From the NCBI RefSeq assembly GCF_002441695.1, contig NZ_JXJW01000010.1, positions 27,600 through 91,599 of the forward strand: 64,000 nt of DNA. Direction: 5' to 3'. The stretch's first letter is position 1. Each line of letters opens with the position of its first letter. This document shows positions 29,047-37,032 of the stretch, piece after piece. The stretch comes from Pseudolactococcus piscium (GTDB lineage Bacteria; Bacillota; Bacilli; Lactobacillales; Streptococcaceae). A program made the position numbers and the translations under genes. The notes under the pieces were generated by a model. The model ran no database searches, had not been told where the DNA came from, and saw only the letters and a program-made list of their open reading frames with translations.

Positions 29047-29068
29047 TCTTTTCTCTCATTTCTATAAC

Positions 29069-29968
29069 TCAGTCAATTATTTTATTCACAATAAAATCAG
29101 TTTCCTTTTTGACTACTGCGTTATAATTGGAAATTGCTTTCAATATTCTCTTATTCTTTATTAGTTGAGCTTTTTTTTCAGATTTATCTTGTGCTGCAAA
29201 ATTGGAACTTCCCTCTTTATGATAAATTTCCAATTCTGGAATATATAATTGAGAAAAATTTAATCTTCTACAAATTAAATTTAAATAATCTTCTTCTGTA
29301 TAAAGAAATGTGTCAGGATAAAATCCTTTATATGTCTTTAGATATGTTTCAGTAAAAAAAATAGCTGCTCCGTGTAGTCCATTTTTTTGTAAATCTAAAT
29401 AGACACTTTTACTAGTTATTTTTTTTTCTGGTTTTTTCTTTATAAATAAAGATTTGATACTTTTAATCCTATCCCACATTCTCAAAGGAATAAGGTATAG
29501 GTAAATCGTATTCTTAATATAGTATCTTCTTATTTTTTTTATATTTGAAAACGCTTCTCCCATTACATTATAAGGATTTTGGTTATTCAGATCATTTCCG
29601 ATAATTGATGTTCCAATAAATGCACAGTTATTATCAATAGGCATATTAACCAATTTTTCAAGATATTTTTCATCTTCAATGAAAGTGTCTGCATTTATCG
29701 CGAAAATATTAAAAATATTTTTATTTTTCAAATATTTAATACCTGCGTTATTGCCTCTTGCAAAACCAATGTTTCCATCAGTTTTTATGACATTAATATT
29801 AGTTCTATCTTTGTATTTTTCTTTTAACTGGTAAAAAGAGTCATTAGGAGAACCATTATCAACTATCACTATTTCATAGTCTTTAAATGACTGATTTGTT
29901 AGCGAATCTACGCATCCAAAGACATCCTTATAAACAATATAATTAAGTATAACTATCCCTATTTTCAT
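29069..29968 (-). CDS. Family 2 glycosyltransferase (rhamnosyltransferase-like)
   Basis: 299 residues, GT-A fold. N-terminal IGIVILNYIVYKDVFGCVDSL, nucleotide-sugar motif IVIVDNGSPNDS, NIGFARGNNAGIKYL and metal motif AINADTFIED; the C-terminal half includes LHGAAIFFTETYLKTYKGFYPDTFLYTEEDYL, typical of WbbL-like transferases. Adds one sugar to the EPS repeat unit on the membrane. Ribosome site AGGAGAGG. Very AT-rich like its neighbours, which suggests transfer from elsewhere. Confidence 0.85.
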   Translation of the reverse strand: MKIGIVILNYIVYKDVFGCVDSLTNQSFKDYEIVIVDNGSPNDSFYQLKEKYKDRTNINVIKTDGNIGFARGNNAGIKYLKNKNIFNIFAINADTFIEDEKYLEKLVNMPIDNNCAFIGTSIIGNDLNNQNPYNVMGEAFSNIKKIRRYYIKNTIYLYLIPLRMWDRIKSIKSLFIKKKPEKKITSKSVYLDLQKNGLHGAAIFFTETYLKTYKGFYPDTFLYTEEDYLNLICRRLNFSQLYIPELEIYHKEGSSNFAAQDKSEKKAQLIKNKRILKAISNYNAVVKKETDFIVNKIID

Positions 29969-29983
29969 TTTTTCCTCTCCTAA

Positions 29984-31129
29984 TTAATGAGCAAACAATA
30001 TAGAACTATATGGATAAATGCCATACCCACTTCCTCCTATTGGCTGATGAAGTGTTGAGTTAATAAAAACGATAATTAAAACTATTATATATAAATAGGT
30101 CAATATTCTTTTCGTAGAAACATCTTTTATATACTCAATTGGAGCAAAATATGCAATTGAACAAAACCAGGAAATATACATTCCTATTCTTGCAACAGAT
30201 TGTCCGCCAGTTCCTTTTAAAAATAGAATTAGAAAATCTAGAATAACAGATGAGAGAAGTAACAAAATTGCTTTGTCATTCTCTTTTTTCAATGTAGAAT
30301 ATATAAAAAAGTAACCGATTAAAAAAACCAACCTATATAGATTATTAATAGATATTCCGGAAGTATAGTTTACTACTGAAAGATTTCCTCCAAAGTATTG
30401 ACTGTATTTATCAGAAAACAAACCAACTGAATATAAAACTTTAAATAAAATATTTACTGAAGTTAATATTAATATCAGAGAAACAAAATAAAGAGTAAAC
30501 AATTTACTCAATTTTTTTCCTTTTCCATTGCTCAACCAATACACAAATATTAAAAATAACCCTCCAAACCAGCCACTAGAATGAAAAGTTACAGCCAAAG
30601 CAATCAATAGGATTGGCATTTTTATTTTATTAGTTGACATATAATAACTTATTGCTAAAAGTACCAATGAAATAGCAAGTGACTGCCTTAAAAGACATAA
30701 TGTCAACCCATAAAACAACATTAAATATGTAAAAAGACTTAATACTACACTAGTAGATTTTCTAAAATTTACAAAACTCAAATAAGCTGCAGTATTTGTT
30801 ATTAAAGAAACGGTAAACAATAAAACGTTGAGATTACTAGTAAACCTAGATACAATGTAATTGATAAAATTATATCCTAATTCAATTCCAGATGAATAAT
30901 TCATCATTTGCGAAAAATGATTACTATTAGTAGCAATGTAAAAGGTAGACTGACCGTATACTCCAATATCAGTACCTACATTTAAATTCCTAATCCCTGC
31001 AAAAATTGCTAAAACTAATATAGACAACATCATAAATAAATAATACAAACTAATATTTTTTAATCTGAAAATTTCTGATATTTTTGAAAAAGTTAAAGCA
31101 ACGGAAAAACAAATAAAATACGGAAACAT
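29984..31129 (-). CDS. EpsG-family polysaccharide polymerase (Wzy-like)
   Basis: 381 residues with about ten membrane helices. The FAGIRNLNVGTDIGVYGQSTFY segment near residue 45 (G-x-R-x-x-x-x-G-x-D) is characteristic of EpsG family proteins, and the rest is hydrophobic with HSSGWFGGLFLIFVYW. Polymerises repeat units outside the membrane. Ribosome site AGGAG. No Wzx flippase is found next to it, which is unusual. Confidence 0.82.
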   Translation of the reverse strand: MFPYFICFSVALTFSKISEIFRLKNISLYYLFMMLSILVLAIFAGIRNLNVGTDIGVYGQSTFYIATNSNHFSQMMNYSSGIELGYNFINYIVSRFTSNLNVLLFTVSLITNTAAYLSFVNFRKSTSVVLSLFTYLMLFYGLTLCLLRQSLAISLVLLAISYYMSTNKIKMPILLIALAVTFHSSGWFGGLFLIFVYWLSNGKGKKLSKLFTLYFVSLILILTSVNILFKVLYSVGLFSDKYSQYFGGNLSVVNYTSGISINNLYRLVFLIGYFFIYSTLKKENDKAILLLLSSVILDFLILFLKGTGGQSVARIGMYISWFCSIAYFAPIEYIKDVSTKRILTYLYIIVLIIVFINSTLHQPIGGSGYGIYPYSSILFAH

Positions 31130-31148
31130 TTTTTCTCCTAAACAATGT

Positions 31149-32063
31149 TTATTTCCTCCAATAAATTGGTAACAACTTATTTAAGCTATCTAAATTTCGA
31201 TCCTTCTTATCATTGATATTGGCTAAAGCAACATTTTGACTGTTAATAGTTGAAACAAAAAAACCAAATAATCTATCGGAGTATTTTGCTTTAACAACTG
31301 AGATTCCAGATGATTGTTCAATTGCTTTTAACCATAAATCATCCGTATATGGGGCATAAGCTTTTATTTTTTTAATATCATACAATTCATTTGGCATACA
31401 ATTGGGCGGGTATAAAACCCCACCTACGCCATAAGCAATCGAACGCTCATCACCAATTCCATAGAAAAATTTTTGCCGCCATGTCGTTGATGATTGTAAA
31501 ATCCCCATATTTTGCTTATAATTAACTACTATGCCTGCAGATACACATTGAGGAAACTTTACGTAAGAATTAAATAAAGTTTGAATTAATTTTTTTGAGT
31601 ATATAGTATCATCATCAACCGTAATAACTATGGCATCTTGAAAATCCTGGAAAGCAAAATAATATTTTTTATGAGAACGAATATCTTTTACGAATCGGAT
31701 TTCTAATCCTAATTTTAATAATTCACTTAATTCATCTGTAATTAAAAACTCTTCTGAATCCGAATAATACAAAATTATCTTATCAGGCTTAAGAGTTTGC
31801 TGCATAAGCCTAGAAATAACAAGATGTATCTGACTTAATCGAGGGGAATATGTTGTAAGAGAAACAATTATTTTTATTTTTCTTTCTCTATCATTCAAAG
31901 TGCTACCACTTAAGTTTTGAAATTCTTTGTTTGCAATTCTATTGATTCTTTTTTCTATAAAATTTGGAAAAAAGGTCTGGATTATCCTATGAAAAAAGAT
32001 ACCATGTATAATCCACCTAATTGGCACTGCCAATAATTGAATTTTATTTTTTGTGAAATACAA
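31149..32063 (-). CDS. Putative GT-A type glycosyltransferase in the EPS locus
   Basis: 304 residues. IKIIVSLTTYSPRLSQIHLVISRLMQQTLKPDKIILYYS followed by FQDAIVITVDDDTIYSKKLIQTL suggests a GT-A fold with a D-D-D metal site; WLKAIEQ near the end fits too. Starts with TTG 32063 with GAGG upstream. N-terminal hydrophobic stretch (LLAVPIRWIIHGIFF) may attach it to the membrane. Donor and acceptor unknown. Confidence 0.7.
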   Translation of the reverse strand: MYFTKNKIQLLAVPIRWIIHGIFFHRIIQTFFPNFIEKRINRIANKEFQNLSGSTLNDRERKIKIIVSLTTYSPRLSQIHLVISRLMQQTLKPDKIILYYSDSEEFLITDELSELLKLGLEIRFVKDIRSHKKYYFAFQDFQDAIVITVDDDTIYSKKLIQTLFNSYVKFPQCVSAGIVVNYKQNMGILQSSTTWRQKFFYGIGDERSIAYGVGGVLYPPNCMPNELYDIKKIKAYAPYTDDLWLKAIEQSSGISVVKAKYSDRLFGFFVSTINSQNVALANINDKKDRNLDSLNKLLPIYWRK

Positions 32064-32087
32064 GACTTATCCTCGATAATCTATTTT

Positions 32088-33230
32088 TTAATTATAATAT
32101 TCGGTTTCAATTTTTTTAACCATGGATTCAAGAGAGTATCTAGTCTTAAAACTATTTTTTATTGTTTCTTTAGAAAGACTACCTGCTTCATCAATGAAGT
32201 TTTTTATCATTTCGTAATAGTTTTCGTGGTTTGAAATTTCAAATAATTCACCATTTATCCCCGGTATAGTAACTTCGTTGTGCCCCATGACATTTGAAAG
32301 TAAAACTGGAACTCCTGCCCTCAAGGCTTCTACAGCAGAGTATCCAAAACTTTCTCCATTAGATGTTGATAAAAAAGCATCAAATCCGGCAACAAGGATC
32401 TCTGAATTTTCTTTGTAGCCAAGTAGGTGAAAATTATCAGAAATATCATAACTATCAACTCTGTTTTTAATTTCAGTTTCTAACGAGCCATTCCCAATCC
32501 ATACAAAGTGTATATTATTATCTACTTGGATTACTTCATGAGCTATTTTTAAGAACAAATCCGGATTCTTCTGATGATTCAATCTAGCTGTATTACCAAA
32601 TAGATAAACATTATCTGCTATTTCTAATTCTTTTCTTAAATTTTGTTTACTAGGAAAGTTTATATCTGGTAAACCATTGTAAATAACTTCAAATTTATTA
32701 TCTTTATCAATTTTATAACCAAGAGCAGAATATTTTTCGCCTTTAGATGTATTAAATGTTTTTGTGGTCATATGAATACTGAGTATTTTCTCGATTTCAA
32801 TAAATATTCTTTTTTTTATTCGAGAAAACTCCGGTGATAAAAACGAATACCAATGTGGCGTATAAAATACTTTTTTTACTTTTCTTCTTTTAGCGGCTAA
32901 TCTTCCTAAAACTCCTGCTTTAGAACTGTGGCAATGCACAATATCTGGCTTGATTTCCTTTATTAATTTACTCAATTTTAAATATGCTCTTATATCTTGA
33001 TTGAAATTTAATTCCCTAACAAAACTATTTATTAATACTGGAGTAACCTTTCCAGATAATTGCTTTATTGTTTGTCTAAATATTTCATCAACTTCATCAT
33101 CATTATAAGCAATCCACACATCAAATATTTCGTAATCAAGGTTAAGCATAAGATCACATAAATGCGTCCTTAAACCACCTTTTCCGCTTTGATTTATCAG
33201 TAATAATCTCTCTTTTTTTTTCTTTATCAC
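32088..33230 (-). CDS. Family 4 glycosyltransferase
   Basis: 380 residues, GT-B fold. N-terminal LLLINQSGKGGLRTHLCDL, DIVHCHSSKAGVLGRLAAKRR, and C-terminal GNTARLNHQKNPDLFLKIA, FVWIGNGSLETEI, STSNGESFGYSAVEALRAGVPVL (E-x7-E motif). Starts with GTG 33230, directly after AAAGG, which is tight. Nine consecutive As in codons 3-6 form a slippery tract. Three bases after the broken priming transferase. Confidence 0.88.
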   Translation of the reverse strand: MIKKKKERLLLINQSGKGGLRTHLCDLMLNLDYEIFDVWIAYNDDEVDEIFRQTIKQLSGKVTPVLINSFVRELNFNQDIRAYLKLSKLIKEIKPDIVHCHSSKAGVLGRLAAKRRKVKKVFYTPHWYSFLSPEFSRIKKRIFIEIEKILSIHMTTKTFNTSKGEKYSALGYKIDKDNKFEVIYNGLPDINFPSKQNLRKELEIADNVYLFGNTARLNHQKNPDLFLKIAHEVIQVDNNIHFVWIGNGSLETEIKNRVDSYDISDNFHLLGYKENSEILVAGFDAFLSTSNGESFGYSAVEALRAGVPVLLSNVMGHNEVTIPGINGELFEISNHENYYEMIKNFIDEAGSLSKETIKNSFKTRYSLESMVKKIETEYYN

Positions 33231-33233
33231 CCT

Positions 33234-33920
33234 TTAATACGCGTCCAATCCTTTAATCATTTGTCCAATTGTCAGTGTGAGTAACCTGATGTCATGCCTA
33301 GTACTATGGTATTGGAGATAGTAGAGTTCAAGATCTGCTCTATCAGGGAAAAGCACTTTACTTCTGCCATGTGTTGTCCAATACCCTGTTATACCAGGCC
33401 GACAGATGAGCAGAAGGGACAGGCGTTGACCATATTCTTTTGCTTCAAATAGGAGTATCGGTCTCGGCCCAACCAATGCCATATCCCCTTTAAGAACATT
33501 AATGAATTGTGGCAGTTCATCTATTGAGTATCATCTAATAAACGCACCAATCCTAGTCACTCGGGGATCATTTGCTAATTTATTACCACTAGCATGATAC
33601 TCTGCTTTAACCTCAGGATGCTGGTCTAGATAGTGCTCCGCATCAACAATCATCGTTCTAAATTTTAATATATGAAAAATCCGGCCATTTTTACCGTACC
33701 TTTCTTGCTTATAAAACATAGGACCGCGATCCTTTTTCGAACATACTCGATACGGTATAAAAAGAAACAACACCCCTATCAAAAACAAACATGCCCCGAC
33801 TAGTCCCCCAATAATATCTAGGCTTCTTTTTATGCCTTTTTCAAGAATTGAAAATTTCTTAAAAGGAACTACTTGTTGTTTGTCTACTAAATTGATGCAG
33901 CTTCCGCTAATAGTCTCCAT
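33234..33920 (-). pseudogene. Undecaprenyl-phosphate sugar phosphotransferase (EPS priming enzyme) with in-frame TGA
   Basis: The enzyme that starts EPS synthesis by loading a sugar phosphate onto undecaprenyl phosphate. The frame 33920 to 33234 is otherwise open for 228 codons, the normal length of this family in lactococci. It shows one membrane helix, KEDRG-like SKKDRGPMFYKQERYG, FHILKFRTM, ADAEHYLD, then IGAFIR-stop-YSIDELPQFINVLKGDMALVGPRP. The TGA at 33533-33531 stands where relatives have Arg or Lys. Everything after it remains in frame and conserved, so the change is recent. Without suppression the catalytic part is split. Confidence 0.85.
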
Positions 33921-33946
33921 TTCTCACCTTATTCTTTCATAACCCC

Positions 33947-34711
33947 TTAAAATAATCCGAAAAATTTCTTTGTTTTAATTCGTGTTGGATTATCTAAATA
34001 AATTATTTCATTTGACACAACTGATGCTGCATTATCTTTAAAGCATTGTGCTTTTGAAACCCCATATTTTTTTTCAATAATATCGAAGGCCTCTCTCATC
34101 TTAAATGCACGAGATGTCACATTATGCGCATCAGATGCAACGAATTGTGTTAACTGGTGTTCTATGATCTGAAAGGTTAAGTTTTGTATCTTTTTCCCAA
34201 AATGCCCCGTTACACTTGATGCCGTAATTTGACTTAAGACACCTTGTTCGATAAACTCAAACAGTAAATTAGGATTTTCTATAATGCCACTATTGCGTTC
34301 AGGATGGACCAAAATGGGTTGAATCCCTTGCAGTTTCATATTGTAGAAAAGTTCCCCAGCATATCTAGGGACATGATTTGTAGGAAATTCAACCAACATA
34401 TAAGTTGACGTACCCGCACTTGTCAACAATTTTCCATCTGAAAAATCTTTCAATAAATCACCATATATTCGGACTTCTTGACCTGGTAAAACTTGGATAG
34501 GCAACTGATTCTCATCAATGATTGTTTTCACTTCTTTGACTTTAGCCAAAATCAAGGGAGCTTCATTATGATATTCAGGATTAAGATGAGGTGTCGCAGT
34601 AATCACTGTGATGCCTTCGTCAATTGCTGACTTAAGCATCGTCAAAGTATCGTCAGCTGTTTTAGCCCCATCATCTATCCCTGGTAAAATATGGCAATGA
34701 ATATCAATCAT
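33947..34711 (-). CDS. wzh: Tyrosine-protein phosphatase Wzh/CpsB (PHP family)
   Basis: 254 residues. Manganese-dependent PHP phosphatase that dephosphorylates the Wze kinase. Metal motifs MIDIHCHILPGIDDGAK, ATPHLNPEYHNE, QEVRIYGD, VHPERNSG and SDAHNV are intact. GGGGAG ribosome site. Follows wze by 55 bases in the regulatory block of the EPS locus. Confidence 0.93.
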   Translation of the reverse strand: MIDIHCHILPGIDDGAKTADDTLTMLKSAIDEGITVITATPHLNPEYHNEAPLILAKVKEVKTIIDENQLPIQVLPGQEVRIYGDLLKDFSDGKLLTSAGTSTYMLVEFPTNHVPRYAGELFYNMKLQGIQPILVHPERNSGIIENPNLLFEFIEQGVLSQITASSVTGHFGKKIQNLTFQIIEHQLTQFVASDAHNVTSRAFKMREAFDIIEKKYGVSKAQCFKDNAASVVSNEIIYLDNPTRIKTKKFFGLF

Positions 34712-34766
34712 GTTTCTCCCCGCATGTCTACTTTACATTGTTTAATTTACGACTAATCAAGATTGA

Positions 34767-35462
34767 CTACTCTACACCATAGTAGTAGTAAGATGCTGAA
34801 TCATTCGGTTCGGTCCCATGCAGGACAACGCCTAAAATATTTGCATTGACTTGTTCAAGCAATTTTTTGGTCTTGAACAAGTCATCTTTCTTTGTTTGAT
34901 TAGCATGAACAACAATGACAACGCCACCTAAATAGCTAGTTAATATTTGCGCATCCGTAACCGCAGAAAGAGGGGGTGTATCCACTAAAACAAGATCAAA
35001 ATGCCCTGTCACAGCATCAAGTAATTGCTTCATTGCATTGGATCCGAGCAGTTCTGAAGGATTAGGCGGAATAGGGCCTGAGGTGATAACTGTCAGGTTC
35101 TCAGAAACTCTTGTCCTTTGTAAAACATCTTGAATTGAAGACTGATTCATCAAAACGTTTGTCAGTCCTACTCTATTTTGCACCTTAAATGTTCTATTAA
35201 CAGTCGGCTTACGAAGATCGCCATCGATGACTAATACTTTTTTACCTTGTTGTGCAAAAGCAACCGCTAAATTAGCAACTGTTGTAGATTTACCCGCAGA
35301 TGCTTCTGATGAGGTGACTAGAAAACTCTTAATCCCTTGATCTGCCATTTTAAACTCAACTGTGGTACGAATTGTGCGGTATTGTTCAGAAATAGGTGAT
35401 TGTGGGTTGACACTCGTAATAATAGCTCTATTATTATCTACATCTTTTTGTATTTTTGACAT
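34767..35462 (-). CDS. wze: Bacterial tyrosine kinase Wze/CpsD
   Basis: 231 residues. Cytoplasmic BY-kinase controlling EPS chain assembly with Wzd. Walker A SEASAGKSTTVANLA near residue 53-60, Walker A' VLVIDGDLRKPT, Walker B LVLVDTPPL. C-terminal tyrosine cluster SASYYYYG is the autophosphorylation tail. Ten bases after wzd. Confidence 0.94.
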   Translation of the reverse strand: MSKIQKDVDNNRAIITSVNPQSPISEQYRTIRTTVEFKMADQGIKSFLVTSSEASAGKSTTVANLAVAFAQQGKKVLVIDGDLRKPTVNRTFKVQNRVGLTNVLMNQSSIQDVLQRTRVSENLTVITSGPIPPNPSELLGSNAMKQLLDAVTGHFDLVLVDTPPLSAVTDAQILTSYLGGVVIVVHANQTKKDDLFKTKKLLEQVNANILGVVLHGTEPNDSASYYYYGVE

Positions 35463-35471
35463 GCTAAACTC

Positions 35472-36248
35472 CTACCTACTTCTTCTTTTTACTGGTCGTT
35501 GTGCATCATGCTCACTTCGTGAACTTGTTGGCACTTCATTTTTTTCTACTTTATTGATACTCTTTACAAAATCACTTTTTTGAGCATATGTTGTCACACC
35601 GAGCACTGATAAGCCAAGAGATTCAATATCTGCTTCACTATTAATTTTGTTATCAAAGACTTCCTTAAGGAAAGCGATACCGACACCTAAAATCAACCCA
35701 ACAACAACAGATATTGCTAAATAAAGTTTTGGTTTAGGGCTAACAGGTCTGGTCTGCGCTTTAGCTTTAGATAAAACATTAACATTGGTCACATTCAACA
35801 GCGTTGCTGCATCACTACTGAATATTTTTGCTGTTTCATCCGCAATTTTTTTGGCGATATAAGGATCACCATACTTAACGGTCAGTATGATAACCTGTGA
35901 GTTTGTTTGGTTTGATGCGGAAACTTTCTTTTGAAAAGCGTCGTTAGGCAAGTTTAAATTACGTTGTACTTTATCCAGAATGACTGGGCTTACGATCACT
36001 TGATTGATCGTATTTGCCATCTGGATATTGCCATTAACTTGTCCAGCATATTCAGCTGAATTCTCAGAATTTGGTAACTTAACAACTAATTGAGTTGTGG
36101 CTGTATATATAGGTCTAGCTATAAAAAATATATAAATACAACCTATTACTGTAACGACTAGCGTACTTAATAGGATCAAACCTAATCGTTGTCGAATCAG
36201 TTTAATGATACTTCTTAAATCAATTGTTTGTTCGTGTGTCTCCTGCAT
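35472..36248 (-). CDS. wzd: Chain-length regulator Wzd/CpsC
   Basis: 258 residues. Wzz-type protein with two membrane helices (LGLILLSTLVVTVIGCIYIFFI near residue 20 and LYLAISVVVGLILGVGIAFLKEVFD near residue 180) enclosing an extracellular domain, and a cytoplasmic tail that activates Wze. First gene of the EPS operon, with GGAG five bases before ATG 36248. Confidence 0.92.
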   Translation of the reverse strand: MQETHEQTIDLRSIIKLIRQRLGLILLSTLVVTVIGCIYIFFIARPIYTATTQLVVKLPNSENSAEYAGQVNGNIQMANTINQVIVSPVILDKVQRNLNLPNDAFQKKVSASNQTNSQVIILTVKYGDPYIAKKIADETAKIFSSDAATLLNVTNVNVLSKAKAQTRPVSPKPKLYLAISVVVGLILGVGIAFLKEVFDNKINSEADIESLGLSVLGVTTYAQKSDFVKSINKVEKNEVPTSSRSEHDAQRPVKRRSR

Positions 36249-36619
36249 GTCATCTCCAATAATTCATACTTAATTTTTTTAAATTTACTTAGCTGTAAGA
36301 ACATTTAATTCCAATAGCATCGTCACTTTAGCAATTTTCAAAGTAACTACTAAATTAATTACCATAGTTACTTTATTGATTGCAATTCAGCAATGTCCAT
36401 ATATTCCTAAAAACAGCTAATCAACTAGAACAAAAAACTAAATGTCATACGTTTAACATCCCCTATAAATCAAGATAAACTTATGCCTTAAATTTAAAAA
36501 GAATGCGCAACTTCATCACAAATAGCTTCATTAGGTTTATTTTTAACTGCATAACTAGCATAAAAACTTATTTTTTTAACATTATATTATGCTATCATTA
36601 AAAAATCTACAGCAAACCA
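36249..36619 (-). other. Long EPS leader region with a stem-loop
   Basis: About 365 bases between the mapped promoter candidate and wzd. No conserved ORF. Perfect 9-bp inverted repeat AAAGTAACT (36340-36348) and AGTTACTTT (36366-36374), 17-base loop, no T run directly after it. Could control mRNA stability or attenuate transcription. Confidence 0.45.
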
Positions 36620-36648
36620 ATTATAGCTTATTTCTAGCGCCTTTTCAA
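36620..36648 (-). promoter_or_regulatory. Promoter of the EPS operon
   Basis: Minus strand TTGAAA (36648-36643), 17-bp spacer, TATAAT (36625-36620). Nearly consensus sigma-A promoter; a second weaker TATAAT lies near 36583. Confidence 0.75.
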
Positions 36649-36794
36649 CCTAGTATTAAGATTTAATTAAAATGATTTAATATTGTACATACCCACTTCT
36701 TGACTTGGGGCCTAATAATCGTACTGTTTTTTTGATGACTTGATGCCGATTATCAAACGCATTTTAGTGATCTCCCACTGTTTATTGACAGCAC

Positions 36795-36830
36795 AAAAAA
36801 AGCGCAGGAAATAATTCCCACGCTTTTTTT
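36795..36830 (-). terminator. Terminator, apparently of rpmG
   Basis: Minus strand AAAAAAAGCG with CGCTTTTTTT, inner GG/CC pairs. It stands right after the VIFKEVK-stop codons, consistent with the displaced end of rpmG. It works in both directions. Confidence 0.85.
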
Positions 36831-36844
36831 CTATAGCCGTTTGC

Positions 36845-36868
36845 TTATTTAACTTCTTTAAAAATAAC
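36845..36868 (-). other. Likely ICE left attachment site in the 3' end of rpmG
   Basis: The minus strand encodes V-I-F-K-E-V-K-stop, which matches the usual C-terminus of ribosomal protein L33 (rpmG). Upstream of it (higher coordinates) the frame does not continue as L33; instead integrase-linked sequence begins. This is what is expected when an ICE has inserted into the 3' end of rpmG and displaced its last codons. The rest of rpmG should lie at the other end of the element, beyond 64000. Confidence 0.65.
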
Positions 36869-36942
36869 ATTACTTAAATTTTAGCCTTCAAAGCTCTTGC
36901 TATATAAGGGCTTTTCGTTTTTTGTTTACTAAAGTATAAAAA

Positions 36943-36963
36943 GGTAGTCATAAAGGTAGTCAT
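36943..36963. repeat. Two direct copies of GGTAGTCAT near the ICE end
   Basis: GGTAGTCAT at 36943-36951 and 36955-36963, 12-bp period, about 70-80 bp from the attachment site and just beyond the integrase gene. Position and spacing suit integrase arm-binding sites. Confidence 0.5.
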
Positions 36964-37032
36964 ATAAAAATTTCCAAGCTCTAGTATATTTTATTCTACT
37001 ATTTGGAAAAGATAGCTAATGATGTGTCTGTT

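Noticed and set aside
33483..33530. Frameshift between the two pieces of the priming transferase
   Set aside because: The two pieces are in the same frame; only a TGA codon separates them.
36943..36963. CRISPR-like short repeats
   Set aside because: Only two copies with a 3-bp gap, no spacers and no cas genes.
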